Shown here: positions 33,844 through 43,096 of the stretch, piece by piece
How positions within the stretch are numbered: position 1 is the first letter of the stretch
How the letters are laid out: the number at the start of each line of letters is the position of its first letter
Origin: Thermococcus sp.
GTDB lineage: Archaea > Methanobacteriota_B > Thermococci > Thermococcales > Thermococcaceae
Assembly (NCBI RefSeq): GCF_017656495.1
Contig: NZ_JACDNS010000018.1
Location: 1 to 43,457, forward strand
Length of the DNA stretch: 43,457 bases
Reading direction: 5' to 3'
The notes under the pieces: generated by a model
What the model saw: the letters and a program-made list of their open reading frames with translations, nothing else
Told to the model about the DNA's origin: nothing
Databases searched by the model: none
Position numbers and translations under genes: made by a program

Positions 33844-34326
33844 ATGATTCCTCAAACTCACCTCAAAGTCCTGCGCAAACTGTATGAGCGGTTAAAAGAC
33901 AGCGATGTGAACTGGGTTGTTACTGGGAGTCTTGGCTTTGTCCTCCAGGGCGTCCCCGTTGAGCCACATGATATTGACATCCAAACTGATAAAGAAGGAG
34001 CTTACGAAATCGAGCATCTCTTTTCTGAGTTTGTAGTGAGACCCGTAAAGTTCAGAGAGAGTGAGAGAATCCGCTCGCACTTTGGAGCACTGATGATTGA
34101 TGGAATCAAAGTCGAGATAATGGGGGATATTCAAAAGAAAGTTAATGATGAATGGGAACCTCCTGTGGATATAAATAGGTACAAACGCTTTGTACAAATC
34201 GAAGGTATGAAAATTCCAGTTTTGGATTTAGAATATGAGTATCAAGCCTATCTCAAGCTGGGAAGGGTTGAAAAAGCTAAGATGCTGAAGAAGTTTTTGG
34301 AGGAGAGAAGAAAAGAGAAACTTTAA
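33844..34326 (+). CDS. nucleotidyltransferase-fold protein
   Basis: A 160-residue protein with the minimal nucleotidyltransferase pattern. WVVTGSLGFVLQGVPVEPHD is followed by IDIQTD, giving the GS...DxD site with two Asp residues, and later KVEIMGDI supplies the third acidic strand. Such proteins occur as stand-alone enzymes or as toxin/antitoxin-like partners (AbiEii/MNT type), but no partner gene lies next to it. Start ATG 33844 follows GAGGTGC. ATATAAATC near 33820 is a possible TATA box. Confidence 0.75.
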   Translation: MIPQTHLKVLRKLYERLKDSDVNWVVTGSLGFVLQGVPVEPHDIDIQTDKEGAYEIEHLFSEFVVRPVKFRESERIRSHFGALMIDGIKVEIMGDIQKKVNDEWEPPVDINRYKRFVQIEGMKIPVLDLEYEYQAYLKLGRVEKAKMLKKFLEERRKEKL

Positions 34327-34353
34327 ATGCATCGAGCCGTCTTGTCACTCACA

Positions 34354-34968
34354 CTATTTCTTTGCATTTATTATATGCCAGATAGTCTCATCCCCAATGA
34401 CAACGAGTATTACAGCCCTATCGTTGCTCAATCTAAGCAGCTCAACGTATATGTACCCATCTTGAGTTTTGAACAGTACATTTTTTGAATCAACAAAGCT
34501 GTTTCCACACATAGAGTATGCGTTGTCCTTAAGTGGAATGTTCTCCTCTTGAATAGGGTATTTCTTTTTCAGTGCTGATATGAAGTTCTCATAACTCTGT
34601 AGGGCCTTTGTGTGGTCCGTATAGTAGAAGGAGGCGAAGTAGTACTCATGAACCTTGATAGCATAATAACATTTGTAACTCCTTGGCACTTCAAACGTCC
34701 AGTTAATTCTCAGCCAATCTAAAGGACACATGTGCTCTCCTTTAATTTTAAAATCCCTAAGGTTCATTAGTAAAGCTGCTTTTTGATCACAGGTATAGTT
34801 ACCTACGAGTCTAATAGAGTCAACGTTAGAGGCGTGCTTTGCATTTAACCTTTTGTCAATTTCATTATTGCTTATCCAATTTACTTTTTGTACATCCAAT
34901 ATAATTAGAGTAAAAAGAATTAAGAAAAAAATAATCAAAGAAAAAACTATTTTTAAAGAGCTCCTCAT
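34354..34968 (-). CDS. membrane-anchored secreted protein of unknown function
   Basis: A 204-residue protein. An N-terminal hydrophobic helix (KIVFSLIIFFLILFTLIIL) acts as an uncleaved anchor or signal. The external domain holds four Cys residues (YTCD, HMCP, YKCY, SMCGN), which could form two disulfides. No family recognised. The start is ATG 34968 after AAGGTGGGAACC; GTG 34977 is the longer option. It follows the C39-like peptidase gene by about ten bases, so the two probably share a transcript. Confidence 0.6.
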   Translation of the reverse strand: MRSSLKIVFSLIIFFLILFTLIILDVQKVNWISNNEIDKRLNAKHASNVDSIRLVGNYTCDQKAALLMNLRDFKIKGEHMCPLDWLRINWTFEVPRSYKCYYAIKVHEYYFASFYYTDHTKALQSYENFISALKKKYPIQEENIPLKDNAYSMCGNSFVDSKNVLFKTQDGYIYVELLRLSNDRAVILVVIGDETIWHIINAKK

Positions 34969-34978
34969 GGTTCCCACC

Positions 34979-36043
34979 TTAATTTGGCCTTAGGTATATA
35001 TAATCTATATCTTGTGCTTCATTAACATTTAGTTTGACATCGTAATAGTGCCATCCATCATGTATCCAAAGATACTTTGAATATGGATACACGTATTCAT
35101 ATCCAATTCCCACGACAGCATGGTCTCCGTAAGTCTCTGATCCAATTAGAGCTATTGTAACAGGTCTTTCGTGGTCAATCTCAGACACATACTCCCAATA
35201 ACCATCTAGATACCAAGAATCAAAGATGTATCCATAATCTGATGTGAATTCCTCATATCCGGGTGGAATGCTGGATACAGTTGTAGCTCCAGTAGCAGGA
35301 TTGTAGTCAAAATATTGTTTGAATAAATCCTCCAATATACTCTTCCCCTATTGGAAAGTTATAATAACCAAGGTTACGCCAATATGAGATTACCATAGCC
35401 GCTGCAGTCAGAGCACAACCTTCATCTGCAATAAAATACGGAACACCACGGATCTTTTTGTAACCTTTATCTACATATTGAGGCAATATTTCACCAGAGA
35501 TTAATTTTTCAACATAAGTCCATTCTTTTCTTGTCTTTGGGTTATACGAAAAAACACTATTTGTGAAATCCTTTTTCCGATAATGTATTCTCTTACCTTT
35601 AATTAAATCAATATACATGTATGAGGGGTTGTTGTTCTTATCTTTTACTTCATAGCGTGCTATAAATGTAAAGGGTTTTGGATAAAGATATTTAATGTTC
35701 TTAGCTCCTTTTTTAGATTTAGGTTATATTGTGGAGGCAGACCTTTATAAAGCATCACAAGAGGAGCATGATCCTTTGTTGCACCTATGATAATCGTGCC
35801 ATAAACTTTGCCGTCCTTTAATATTTCAAAACTGTATACTGCTGGTTTTCCTGAAGGTTCGTAAAATAATACATAGTCCCCAATCTCAATGTTTTCGCTA
35901 AACGCCTCTTTTGCAAAATATTCTGCAACTTGCTTTGCTTTTGCTGGTGGAATGATATTTCCCCGAAATGCTGAAACACTACTAAGAGTACTCAAAACTA
36001 GCAAACTTAGTAACAAAACACCCAACAGTTTCAGTCTTCTCAT
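34979..36043 (-). pseudogene. secreted C39-like cysteine peptidase, broken by two frameshifts
   Basis: Three consecutive frames make one protein. Frame 1 from 36043 has a signal peptide (LKLLGVLLLSLLVLSTLSSV) and a propeptide-like domain up to YNLNLKK. The frame changes at a run of six A (plus T, 35709-35714) and continues GAKNIKYLYPKPFTFIARYE to the active-site segment DEGCALTAAAMVISYW. A second change at a run of four G (plus C, 35345-35348) leads to SILEDLFKQYFDY and then GDHAVVGIGYEY...LWIHDGW, supplying the catalytic His and an Asp. The order Cys-His-Asp fits papain-like C39 peptidases. About 350 residues if restored. Confidence 0.75.
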
Positions 36044-36323
36044 TTTTGCACATCCTTCGAGACTTCATAACAATATTACGTAATTTTAATATTTAAATTT
36101 TTTGATTTAGAATAGTAAATTTATTCAGAAAAAATAGTAAACTTTAAAGAGCTTTGTTTTTGAAACCAAGAGGATTTAAAACAGAAAAACTCTGAAAGTA
36201 ATCAGATTTTTAATATTCTCTCGGATTTAAGAAAGTTTACTAGAATAATTTCTAAGGAACATTAGTAGATTAGGAAGATAAAAACTTTAAAGGAGAAAAG
36301 GAGAATTAAAAAGTGATGTTTGA
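36044..36323. other. AT-rich intergenic region
   Basis: There are 280 bases without a convincing gene. Near the peptidase start the minus strand has TTTAAATATTAAAA, a probable TATA region, and a 10-bp palindrome ATTACGTAAT at 36075-36084. The remainder is very AT-rich and shows no ribosome site linked to a usable frame. Confidence 0.5.
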
Positions 36324-37241
36324 CTATCCACACTCTTTTCCAATCGAAATCACGAACTTTTCATTTATCCTAAATGAAACAACAATTGTTTTGAATGAGA
36401 GATAGTCAAGAGGAATATCAAAGTCTTTAGCCTCAAAGGTTATCTTCACCTTTTCGTTTTGGTTCTTGGAGAGCTTTAAAATTTGTTTCTCAACGAAAAC
36501 TTCTAAACCTTTTGGACTTAAAGGCCTGGTCTCAAAGCTTGAGTTTTCCCCATAATTGAAAATCCCAACCTCAAACGGATTCTCATAGGTAACTAAATCA
36601 AAAGCCTTTTTTCCTTCCATAAAAAAGATTCCCGCAATTCTTGGCATTGTACCTTCTTGCCCTGGCTGACCTCTAAAGTAGACTTTTAAGCATGCATTGT
36701 TCATAATATCAGCAAAAGAAATCTCATAGAGTTTTTCATCATGAAAATTAACCTTCTTTCTGGAAACTTTGAACTCAAAAAGAGGATGAGCCTTGAGAAA
36801 GTTTTCGACAAAGCTGCCTTTTCCAAACCTAAAAAGCCAGAGTTGCTTCCTTTTAGAGAGTATCGCTGGATAAAAGTTAAACTTTTTATAAAGGTTTAGG
36901 GCGGGAATATTATCGTATTCTGTCATTAAAAATTGAATATTGTGTCCTTTGCTTTCGGATATTTTGATGCACTCCTCTATGAGCTTTGTTCCAATTCCCT
37001 TTCTTTGGTATTCGGGATGCACTATTAAATTAACAATCTCCGCATAAGGTGGAAAAGCTACATCGAGAGTTACCTTTCCAACGACTCTATCATCAGACAA
37101 CGCTATTAGGACTTTTGAATAGTTCCTCAGGCTCTTCCAAATATTAATAAGTTTTGGGCTGAATTTCCAGCCTAATGTATTATAAAGCTCCTCAACACCT
37201 TCTGCAAATTTTTCTTCAAACTCAAGGACTTGGACTTCCAT
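36324..37241 (-). CDS. GNAT acetyltransferase with C-terminal extra domain
   Basis: A 305-residue protein. The first 130 residues are a GNAT domain: VGKVTLDVAFPPYAEIVNLI, then the acetyl-CoA loop HPEYQRKGIGTKLIEECIKI and NIPALNLYKKFNFYPAILSK. The last 170 residues form a beta-rich domain I cannot name (CLKVYFRGQPGQEGT, FETRPLSPKGLEVFVEKQIL, FEAKDFDIPLDYLSF). The start ATG 37241 follows GTGATGAG. It lies at the end of a five-gene minus-strand run starting at 40225. Confidence 0.8.
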   Translation of the reverse strand: MEVQVLEFEEKFAEGVEELYNTLGWKFSPKLINIWKSLRNYSKVLIALSDDRVVGKVTLDVAFPPYAEIVNLIVHPEYQRKGIGTKLIEECIKISESKGHNIQFLMTEYDNIPALNLYKKFNFYPAILSKRKQLWLFRFGKGSFVENFLKAHPLFEFKVSRKKVNFHDEKLYEISFADIMNNACLKVYFRGQPGQEGTMPRIAGIFFMEGKKAFDLVTYENPFEVGIFNYGENSSFETRPLSPKGLEVFVEKQILKLSKNQNEKVKITFEAKDFDIPLDYLSFKTIVVSFRINEKFVISIGKECG

Positions 37242-37257
37242 TTCTCATCACTAACTC

Positions 37258-37824
37258 TTAACATGGTTGGCAGTAGTACATAAGGTTTACAACCTCTATA
37301 ATTCTCTTTGCCAAATAATCAATCAGCATTTGAGTTTTTGAGTCATTTACAGTTTTCCCTCCTTCCCGGTATCCTGGCACAATGACGGCACCAGCAATGA
37401 TTGCCTGGGCATCTAAGATAAGTGAGGATGTTAAAGTGCAGAGTGCTTTTACACCACCTAAGTTCGAAACAATCAGTAAGGCGACGACCTTATTCTTTAG
37501 GTAATTTTCGAGATAACCCCGTTCTAAAAGTGTCCTCAGCTTGGAAGGAATGTCCGTGTTGTAAGTTGGCGTTCCGATAACTATTACATCGGCACTCTTC
37601 AGCTTTTCTAAAAGCCTCACCCTCTCATTGAGGGCATCAACTTTGCATACATCTTCTCTTAAGCATTCAGCATTGCAGAGCTCACCGCATGCTTTTATAT
37701 CGAAATCATGAAGGTTTATCATCTCTTTTTGCCAATCTGCTGGTAGTTTCTCTAAAAGTAATGAGAGGGCTTTTGAAGTGTTCCCCTCCTTTCGGGGAGA
37801 GCAGCAGAGAGCAAGGGCTTTCAT
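37258..37824 (-). CDS. iron-sulfur flavoprotein / NADPH-dependent FMN reductase family
   Basis: A 188-residue flavodoxin-fold protein. The FMN phosphate loop is CCSPRKEGNTSKALSLLLEK. A cysteine cluster follows (CGELCNAECLREDVC), of the spacing used by iron-sulfur flavoproteins. VIGTPTYNTDIPSKLRTLLE is the flavin ring-binding loop. A C-terminal YYCQPC adds two more Cys. It probably passes electrons between reduced nicotinamide or ferredoxin and an unknown partner. ATG 37824 follows AAGGTGAC; the longer frame to 37863 lies in the neighbouring gene. Confidence 0.85.
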   Translation of the reverse strand: MKALALCCSPRKEGNTSKALSLLLEKLPADWQKEMINLHDFDIKACGELCNAECLREDVCKVDALNERVRLLEKLKSADVIVIGTPTYNTDIPSKLRTLLERGYLENYLKNKVVALLIVSNLGGVKALCTLTSSLILDAQAIIAGAVIVPGYREGGKTVNDSKTQMLIDYLAKRIIEVVNLMYYCQPC

Positions 37825-37843
37825 TTTTGTCACCTTTAGATTC

Positions 37844-38806
37844 TCATTCCTCCAAGAACTCAATCCCTATATGTCCTTTTCCCTCACTTCCAACAATACC
37901 GGTCACAAAAACCATATTTTTGACCCACTTGATAACCTCTACCCATCCCTCCTCCCAGAGCTTCTTTTTCCAGACTAACTTTCCATCAAAGTCCAGCTTG
38001 GCAACAATGGCATTCCCGTCGAGTTCCCCACCAAAGAGTATTCCATCATCAAGGATTTGAATGGCCGTTCCAGCACCCTCTCCGAGCGTTGTTTCCCACT
38101 CCCCAATTAGGGAAACCCAGAACTCCCGATTCTTGTCACCCGTAATGAGGATTTTGCCGTTTAAATCTGTGACATCGAGTGCCATTCCATCCCCAAGGGT
38201 TTCCTCTCTGATTGTGTTTCCTTCCTCATCGAGCTCAAAAGCTATTACACTCCAGCCGGCATCTTTCACGCTTCCTATCAGAGTGGAGCTGCCTTTGCCT
38301 TCAATGAGGCCTCCAAACATTGCATTTTCCCATAAGTCGAACGTTCTCTTCCAGAGCGGGTTGCCCCTAAGGTCTGTCTTCATGACAAAGAAACTCCTTC
38401 TGCTACCATCTGAGGTTTCACCACCCAAAAGAATACTGTCTCCAATCGGGACTATTGAGTATACACACTCATTGCCAAGGATTCTGTATTTCCTCTCCCA
38501 GATTTTGTTTCCATTTTCGTCCACCTTTGCAAGATAGGCTTTCCAGCTCTTCCCACCCTCTGGACTGGCTATGCCTTCAACAGCGCCGCCTATGAGGTAT
38601 CCATCGTTTACTTTGGCTATCGAATGCCCCTCCCAGTCATTTTTGCCGCCAAAGAGCTTGAACCACTCGAGTTTCCCTCCCTTATTCAGCTTGAGAAGCA
38701 TAATCTTGTAGTTTTCATTCCTCACGCTCCCAATGATTAAAATGCCGCCTTCCATAGATACTCCAGCTACTGGAACGGTTTCTTTTCCAAAGGTGTAAGT
38801 TCTCAT
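37844..38806 (-). CDS. cytosolic beta-propeller protein
   Basis: A 320-residue protein built of about six similar blades of the form IMLLKLNKGGKLEWFKLFGG, YLAKVDENGNKIWERKY, FVMKTDLRGNPLWKRTFDL and AKLDFDGKLVWKKKLWEE. Each blade ends in a Gly-x-x-x-W turn, which resembles PQQ-like or Thermococcales delta-60-type propellers. There is no signal peptide, so it is likely cytosolic. No enzymatic residues stand out. The start overlaps the upstream methyltransferase stop by four bases, after GGGGG. Confidence 0.75.
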   Translation of the reverse strand: MRTYTFGKETVPVAGVSMEGGILIIGSVRNENYKIMLLKLNKGGKLEWFKLFGGKNDWEGHSIAKVNDGYLIGGAVEGIASPEGGKSWKAYLAKVDENGNKIWERKYRILGNECVYSIVPIGDSILLGGETSDGSRRSFFVMKTDLRGNPLWKRTFDLWENAMFGGLIEGKGSSTLIGSVKDAGWSVIAFELDEEGNTIREETLGDGMALDVTDLNGKILITGDKNREFWVSLIGEWETTLGEGAGTAIQILDDGILFGGELDGNAIVAKLDFDGKLVWKKKLWEEGWVEVIKWVKNMVFVTGIVGSEGKGHIGIEFLEE

Positions 38807-39516
38807 GATTTAACCCCCACAGTCACAACACTAAACGTTCCCAGATAGTGCATCTCCACTTCAAACCCGACTTTTCTAAGGATGAACTCCACTATCCACG
38901 GTGCCCAGACATTAATCTTCACTCTGAAGAAATAGCCCTTCTCAAGGTTAATGAAAAGCCGTTCTATTTGGCCTTTTGTCGTATCGAGAGAAATGTGGAA
39001 CGAAATAAATGGGTCTTCGACAAGCACCTCTCTATAGCCTTGATGGAGCAGTCTAATCCAGTCTGCATATTCGAGGAACAGGACTCCATTGGGTTTAAGC
39101 ACTCTAAAGGCTTCTTGGATAATTTTATCAAAGTCATAAACGCTTAAGTGAGGAAGAGGGTTCCCTAAAAGCGCAACTAAATCGAGGGTTTCATTGGGGA
39201 AATCGAGTTTTCTTGCGTCCATAACTCTAAACTCCATTTTATATCCAAGCTCTTCTGCGATTTTCTTTGCTTTCTCTACAAGTTCCTCCTGAACATCAAT
39301 CCCAATAACTTCAAAACCCAGCTCTTCAAGCGCAAATGCTGAGATTCCCATACCACAGCCGATATCCAAAGCTTTCCCACTTTTTATGGGGAGAAATTTT
39401 TCAAGCAGTTCTTTCTGCTTCTCCATCCTTTTCTTTCCAACTTCACTTCTTGGATCATACATCCAGAGCTTTTCCGTATAGGTTGGTTCAAAGGTGCAGC
39501 CGAGATTTTTGAACAT
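38803..39516 (-). CDS. class I SAM-dependent methyltransferase
   Basis: A 237-residue methyltransferase: motif I ALDIGCGMGISAFALEELGF, post-I VIGIDVQEELVEKA, motif II-like LDLVALLGNPLPHLSVYDFD, and motif III VLKPNGVLFLEYAD. The C-terminal 70 residues are beta-rich and probably select the substrate. It is a close paralogue of the adjacent upstream gene; both open MFxNLGxTxEP. The start follows GAGGTGATACC, with five bases between the two genes. Substrate unknown. Confidence 0.87.
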   Translation of the reverse strand: MFKNLGCTFEPTYTEKLWMYDPRSEVGKKRMEKQKELLEKFLPIKSGKALDIGCGMGISAFALEELGFEVIGIDVQEELVEKAKKIAEELGYKMEFRVMDARKLDFPNETLDLVALLGNPLPHLSVYDFDKIIQEAFRVLKPNGVLFLEYADWIRLLHQGYREVLVEDPFISFHISLDTTKGQIERLFINLEKGYFFRVKINVWAPWIVEFILRKVGFEVEMHYLGTFSVVTVGVKS

Positions 39517-39520
39517 GGTA

Positions 39521-40225
39521 TCACCTCATTTGAGCAAGAATCAAGTCCTTATCCTTAAACTCAGCCCCAAATCCATTTTTCTCAAGAACATAACGTAGAA
39601 TCCACGGCGACCAAATGTAGAACCTATCTCTTGAAAAGACGCCTTTCTCAAAATCTATGAGCAATCTCTCCAAATAACCTTCATGAACATTCACGTCTAT
39701 GTTTATTCTAACCAACCCCCCAGCCTCAAGCCCTGGCTGGTTAAAGCCCAGGATAAGCGTCCAGAGGAAGTCGCTTTCTTGAATTACAATGTAGCCTTGA
39801 GGTTTTAATACTCGTCTAACTTCATGCAAAATCATATCAAAATCCCAAATACTGAAATGTGCTAGTGGATAGCCAAGCAATGCAACGAGGTCAAAAGTAT
39901 TTTCTTTGAAGCTTAGATTTTTAGCGTCCATAACATAAAATTCTGCCTTCGAGCCTCGTTTTTTCGCTAGCTCTTTGGCTCGTTCAACGGCTTTTTCTTG
40001 AATGTCTATCCCAATAACTTCAAAACCAAGCTCCTCTAAGACAAAACTGCTCAGCCCAGCGTTGCAGCCAATGTCCAAAGCTCTGCCGCTTTTAATAGGT
40101 AAGTGTCTTGAAAGAATCTCCCTTAACTCTGCAAATCTTTCTCTACCTCTCTCGCTTTCTATATTGTATTCATCTTGGGTCTTTTCATAGAAAGGCTCAT
40201 CAGTATAGCCAAGATTCCTGAACAT
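39521..40225 (-). CDS. class I SAM-dependent methyltransferase (tandem paralogue)
   Basis: A 234-residue paralogue of the next gene. Motif I is ALDIGCNAGLSSFVLEELGF, with Asn in place of the usual Gly; then VIGIDIQEKAVERAKELAKK, FDLVALLGYPLAHFSIWDFD and VLKPQGYIVIQESDF. The C-terminal domain is similarly organised. The start is ATG 40225 after GGGAGGAGCT; the longer frame to 40252 has no ribosome site. This gene opens a five-gene run: two methyltransferases, propeller, flavoprotein, GNAT. Confidence 0.87.
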   Translation of the reverse strand: MFRNLGYTDEPFYEKTQDEYNIESERGRERFAELREILSRHLPIKSGRALDIGCNAGLSSFVLEELGFEVIGIDIQEKAVERAKELAKKRGSKAEFYVMDAKNLSFKENTFDLVALLGYPLAHFSIWDFDMILHEVRRVLKPQGYIVIQESDFLWTLILGFNQPGLEAGGLVRINIDVNVHEGYLERLLIDFEKGVFSRDRFYIWSPWILRYVLEKNGFGAEFKDKDLILAQMR

Positions 40226-40368
40226 AGCTCCTCCCAGGATTACTACATGCAAAAGTTTTAAAACTTTTTTGGATCAGTTAAAATAGGTGACATGGGTGGA
40301 CTTTCTTAAACTCTACTATGATGAAGCATTTATGAGGGGTTTTTGATAACCGTTGGGTGGTGATTAGA

Positions 40369-41118
40369 ATGTGGCTCGGAAAAGAGAAGGAGATAATAAA
40401 ACCTTGCGACTTTACAAGAAATGAAGAGCCCTATGAAAGATATCTAATAATCTTCACAGATATCGCCGCGAATTATGCCAGGCAATTGCTGGATGATGTG
40501 GAACTCAAAGAAGAGTGCACTTATGTTCGTCGAGCTTTTGTTGGTGAGTATAAAGAGAACAAAATTTATGTCCTAAATCCCTACTTTGGGTCACCAGCAT
40601 CGGTCTTCGCTCTAGAGATAGCAATAGCTCGAGGTGGAAAAGAGTTCTTAGTGGTTGGAGAGGCAGGCGCAATAAAGGAAGGGATTACAATTGGCGATGT
40701 TATACTACCAACTTGGGCTTTAAGGGAAGAGGGTACAAGCTATCATTACATGCCTCCCGACTACATACCAAAGCCCAGCGAGAAGCTTTTTGATGCACTT
40801 GAAAAAGAAGTGAAACATCAAATTGGAAGGAAGAAAATCAACATCTTCAAAGGGGGCATATGGACAACAGATGCACCGTTCAGAGAGACAAAGGATAAAG
40901 TCAGAGATTATTCAAGCCAAGGAATCCTTGGCGTTGAAATGGAGGCTTCCGCTTTGATGAGTGTTGCCAGCTTCAGAGGAGTTGATTTAGCAGTTGCATT
41001 AGCGGTATCGGATGAACTTTATAAAGAAAAATGGAATCCAGGATTCGGAAGTAGGAAATTAAAAAGAACGGAAAAACTCTTAGTTAAAGCTGCCTTGGAA
41101 GCCTTAGTATCTCTTTAA
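40369..41118 (+). CDS. nucleoside phosphorylase, uridine-phosphorylase-like
   Basis: A 249-residue enzyme of the PNP/UDP phosphorylase family, which releases a base and pentose-1-phosphate from nucleosides. Characteristic segments are GSPASVFALEIAIARGGKEF, VVGEAGAIKEGITIGDVILP, KGGIWTTDAPFRET and the ribose-contacting GVEMEASALMSVASFRG. The exact nucleoside is not clear. ATG 40369 follows GGGTGGTGAT. It is transcribed away from the methyltransferase run across a 143-base AT-rich gap with no other gene. Confidence 0.85.
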   Translation: MWLGKEKEIIKPCDFTRNEEPYERYLIIFTDIAANYARQLLDDVELKEECTYVRRAFVGEYKENKIYVLNPYFGSPASVFALEIAIARGGKEFLVVGEAGAIKEGITIGDVILPTWALREEGTSYHYMPPDYIPKPSEKLFDALEKEVKHQIGRKKINIFKGGIWTTDAPFRETKDKVRDYSSQGILGVEMEASALMSVASFRGVDLAVALAVSDELYKEKWNPGFGSRKLKRTEKLLVKAALEALVSL

Positions 41119-41220
41119 AAATGTTGATCCCAAGCTTTCTCCAGATTTTCGCCCATTTCTATCTCCATCTTCAAAAAACTAATAAGCCATAAGATAGCAC
41201 AGATTATAAGGGTGATATTC

Positions 41221-41895
41221 ATGGAGAATGGTGTGGAGGAACTTGGTAGACTCTGGGAATCGATAGTGCCTGGAGAGAGTGTTCTGGCAGAATATGACTC
41301 ACTAGTGCTTCCCTACAAAGGGTTTCATTATTTAATTAGCTGGGCTAAAGAGAATAACTATCACATTGTAATTATTGATGTTCTCGATACGCTTTATCTA
41401 TACAAAACACAGATAGCGCTTGCCGGACTAGATACAACTATCATCGATAATGCAGATGTTATCAAGATAGGTGGGCGATTAAATGTTGGGTATATACTCG
41501 CTAGACTACCAGCCAATGATGTTCCGAAGCTTCTCAAAGATTTTGAACGGGTTTATAATCCATATCTAGCAGAAATTAAATACGAGAAAAGTATTGTCAT
41601 TGTTTTAGGTCTCTCTAAGCTGTTGTTGCTTGCTGAATCAAAATTTGAAGGACTTATGGTTATTGATTTGCTCATTAGATACACGGGAACTCAAAAAAGA
41701 GCTGCATTTTATTTCGTAAACGTAGATGTCCTAGAAAACAGTTCTCGCTATCTAATCCCACTTCTAGAAGAGTTGGCAACTACTGTGATAGAAGTAGTGC
41801 GGGCAAGAAAAGGAGATGATATCGAACCATATGTGTATGTTAGAGTTGTGAAAGCGGTTAACGCTGAATTAGAAGGCATTAAAATCAGGCTTTAG
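41221..41895 (+). CDS. DUF257-family protein
   Basis: A 224-residue protein matching the DUF257 family, known mainly from Thermococcales. It has a KaiC/RecA-like arrangement of strands (YHIVIIDVLDTLYLYKTQIA, SIVIVLGLSKLLLLAESKFE, RAAFYFVNVDVLENSSRYLI) but no Walker A glycine-rich loop. Function unknown. Start ATG 41221 follows GGGTGATATTC; a GTG at 41212 is the longer option. It converges on the broken MFS gene with only eight bases between them. Confidence 0.7.
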   Translation: MENGVEELGRLWESIVPGESVLAEYDSLVLPYKGFHYLISWAKENNYHIVIIDVLDTLYLYKTQIALAGLDTTIIDNADVIKIGGRLNVGYILARLPANDVPKLLKDFERVYNPYLAEIKYEKSIVIVLGLSKLLLLAESKFEGLMVIDLLIRYTGTQKRAAFYFVNVDVLENSSRYLIPLLEELATTVIEVVRARKGDDIEPYVYVRVVKAVNAELEGIKIRL

Positions 41896-41903
41896 GTGGA
41901 TTT

Positions 41904-43047
41904 TTACCTTTTAAACTCTTGTTCCTTGATTAAATCCTCGTTTAGAGAAGTCTTCGCCAGAGTGAAACAGGATAAGTTTATAACAGCTTTAAACACAAAA
42001 GGTGTCTCAGCTCCAAAGCTCAGCAAAAGCCCGCCGAAGGAAGGGGCTGGGATTGAGACCAGTGTTGTTATTGCACTGATTGTCCCAAATGCTGACGCTT
42101 TCATCTTCCCGAAGTATTTTTCAACCAGTAAGGGTAAAGCAGCAAAGCCTATCATTCCGAAGGTTTTCCATACTAAATAAGCTAAAGCAAGAATCCAGCC
42201 TTTTCCAAGCGAGAATGCTAAAAGAGATAGAGCAACAGATAAATAGCTCAAACTCAAAGCATTGACTGGTTCAAATCTATCGACAAAAATACCAGCAAAA
42301 GTTCCTCCAAATGCTATTATCAGCGTTTGAGCCGAGATTAAAAATCCATAATCCAAGACAGAGTATCCAAGCTCCCTCAGATAGAGTGGCACAATCCACT
42401 GCACTGCCTCGGTGGAGAATGCATCGAGGGAGTACAGGATGAGTAGGATTGTGAAAGGTTTTGATCTTAAAAGGTTAAAGTTAAATGAATTTTGAGCTCT
42501 TTCTCTCTTGGTGTCTTTCAAAAACACCAGCAAAAGAAGAGAGATTAACAAACCAAAAAAAGCCTATGAAGACAGCAACATCATATTTACCCATCTCATA
42601 GAGCTTGGCACCTACTGGAGCCGTCAGTGCTGGAGGAATCGAAGGTAGTACTCTTTGAATGAGCATATAGGTTAAGCCTTTTCTCCTTTGAGCTTGCTCC
42701 ACTATGAAGAGAGACTTTGCTGGCATGCCAATCCCAGAGCCAAGACTCATGAGAGGATAAACCAGAGAAGCAAGAAGAGCGTTGTGAAGCAGAATTAGTA
42801 ATGGAGGAAAAGCATAAATGGTATATCCTACGAGCAAGGTTCTTTTATAACCAAGCATATCAGCTATTTTACCCCCAATAAGATTTCCAAAGGCTCTCAT
42901 CAGAAGTGCGAGGCTAAATACTAATCCTATTTTAGCTTTTGCTAATCCTAAGTCAAGGAGAAAATACTGGATATACATAATCCAGAGGGCATTTGAAGAG
43001 ACCAATATTACGTTTGAGAGCGTGATCAGGGAGAGATTTCGATTCAT
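41904..43047 (-). pseudogene. MFS transporter broken by one frameshift
   Basis: The N-terminal frame from 43047 gives six membrane helices (SLITLSNVILVSSNALWIMY, FGNLIGGKIADMLGYKRTLL is the conserved loop 2-3) and runs off frame after VAVFIGFF. The C-terminal half is in another frame (LLISLLLLVFLKDTKRERAQ to the end). Removing one base from a run of seven T (plus A, 42555-42561) joins them as IGFFGLLISLLLLVFLKDT. The joined protein of about 380 residues is a normal MFS length. The frameshift is either a real inactivation or a homopolymer error. Confidence 0.8.
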
Positions 43048-43096
43048 CCCTGCTTACTACTCAGAAAAGTTTTTAAGGGTTTTGAGGGAGGTTGTC

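Noticed and set aside
37689-38537. Plus-strand frames opposite the flavoprotein and beta-propeller
   Set aside because: They are Ser/Pro-rich shadows of Gly/Lys/Glu codons on the true strand.
41896-42265. Plus-strand frames opposite the broken MFS gene
   Set aside because: They overlap a clear membrane-protein coding sequence and have no ribosome site.
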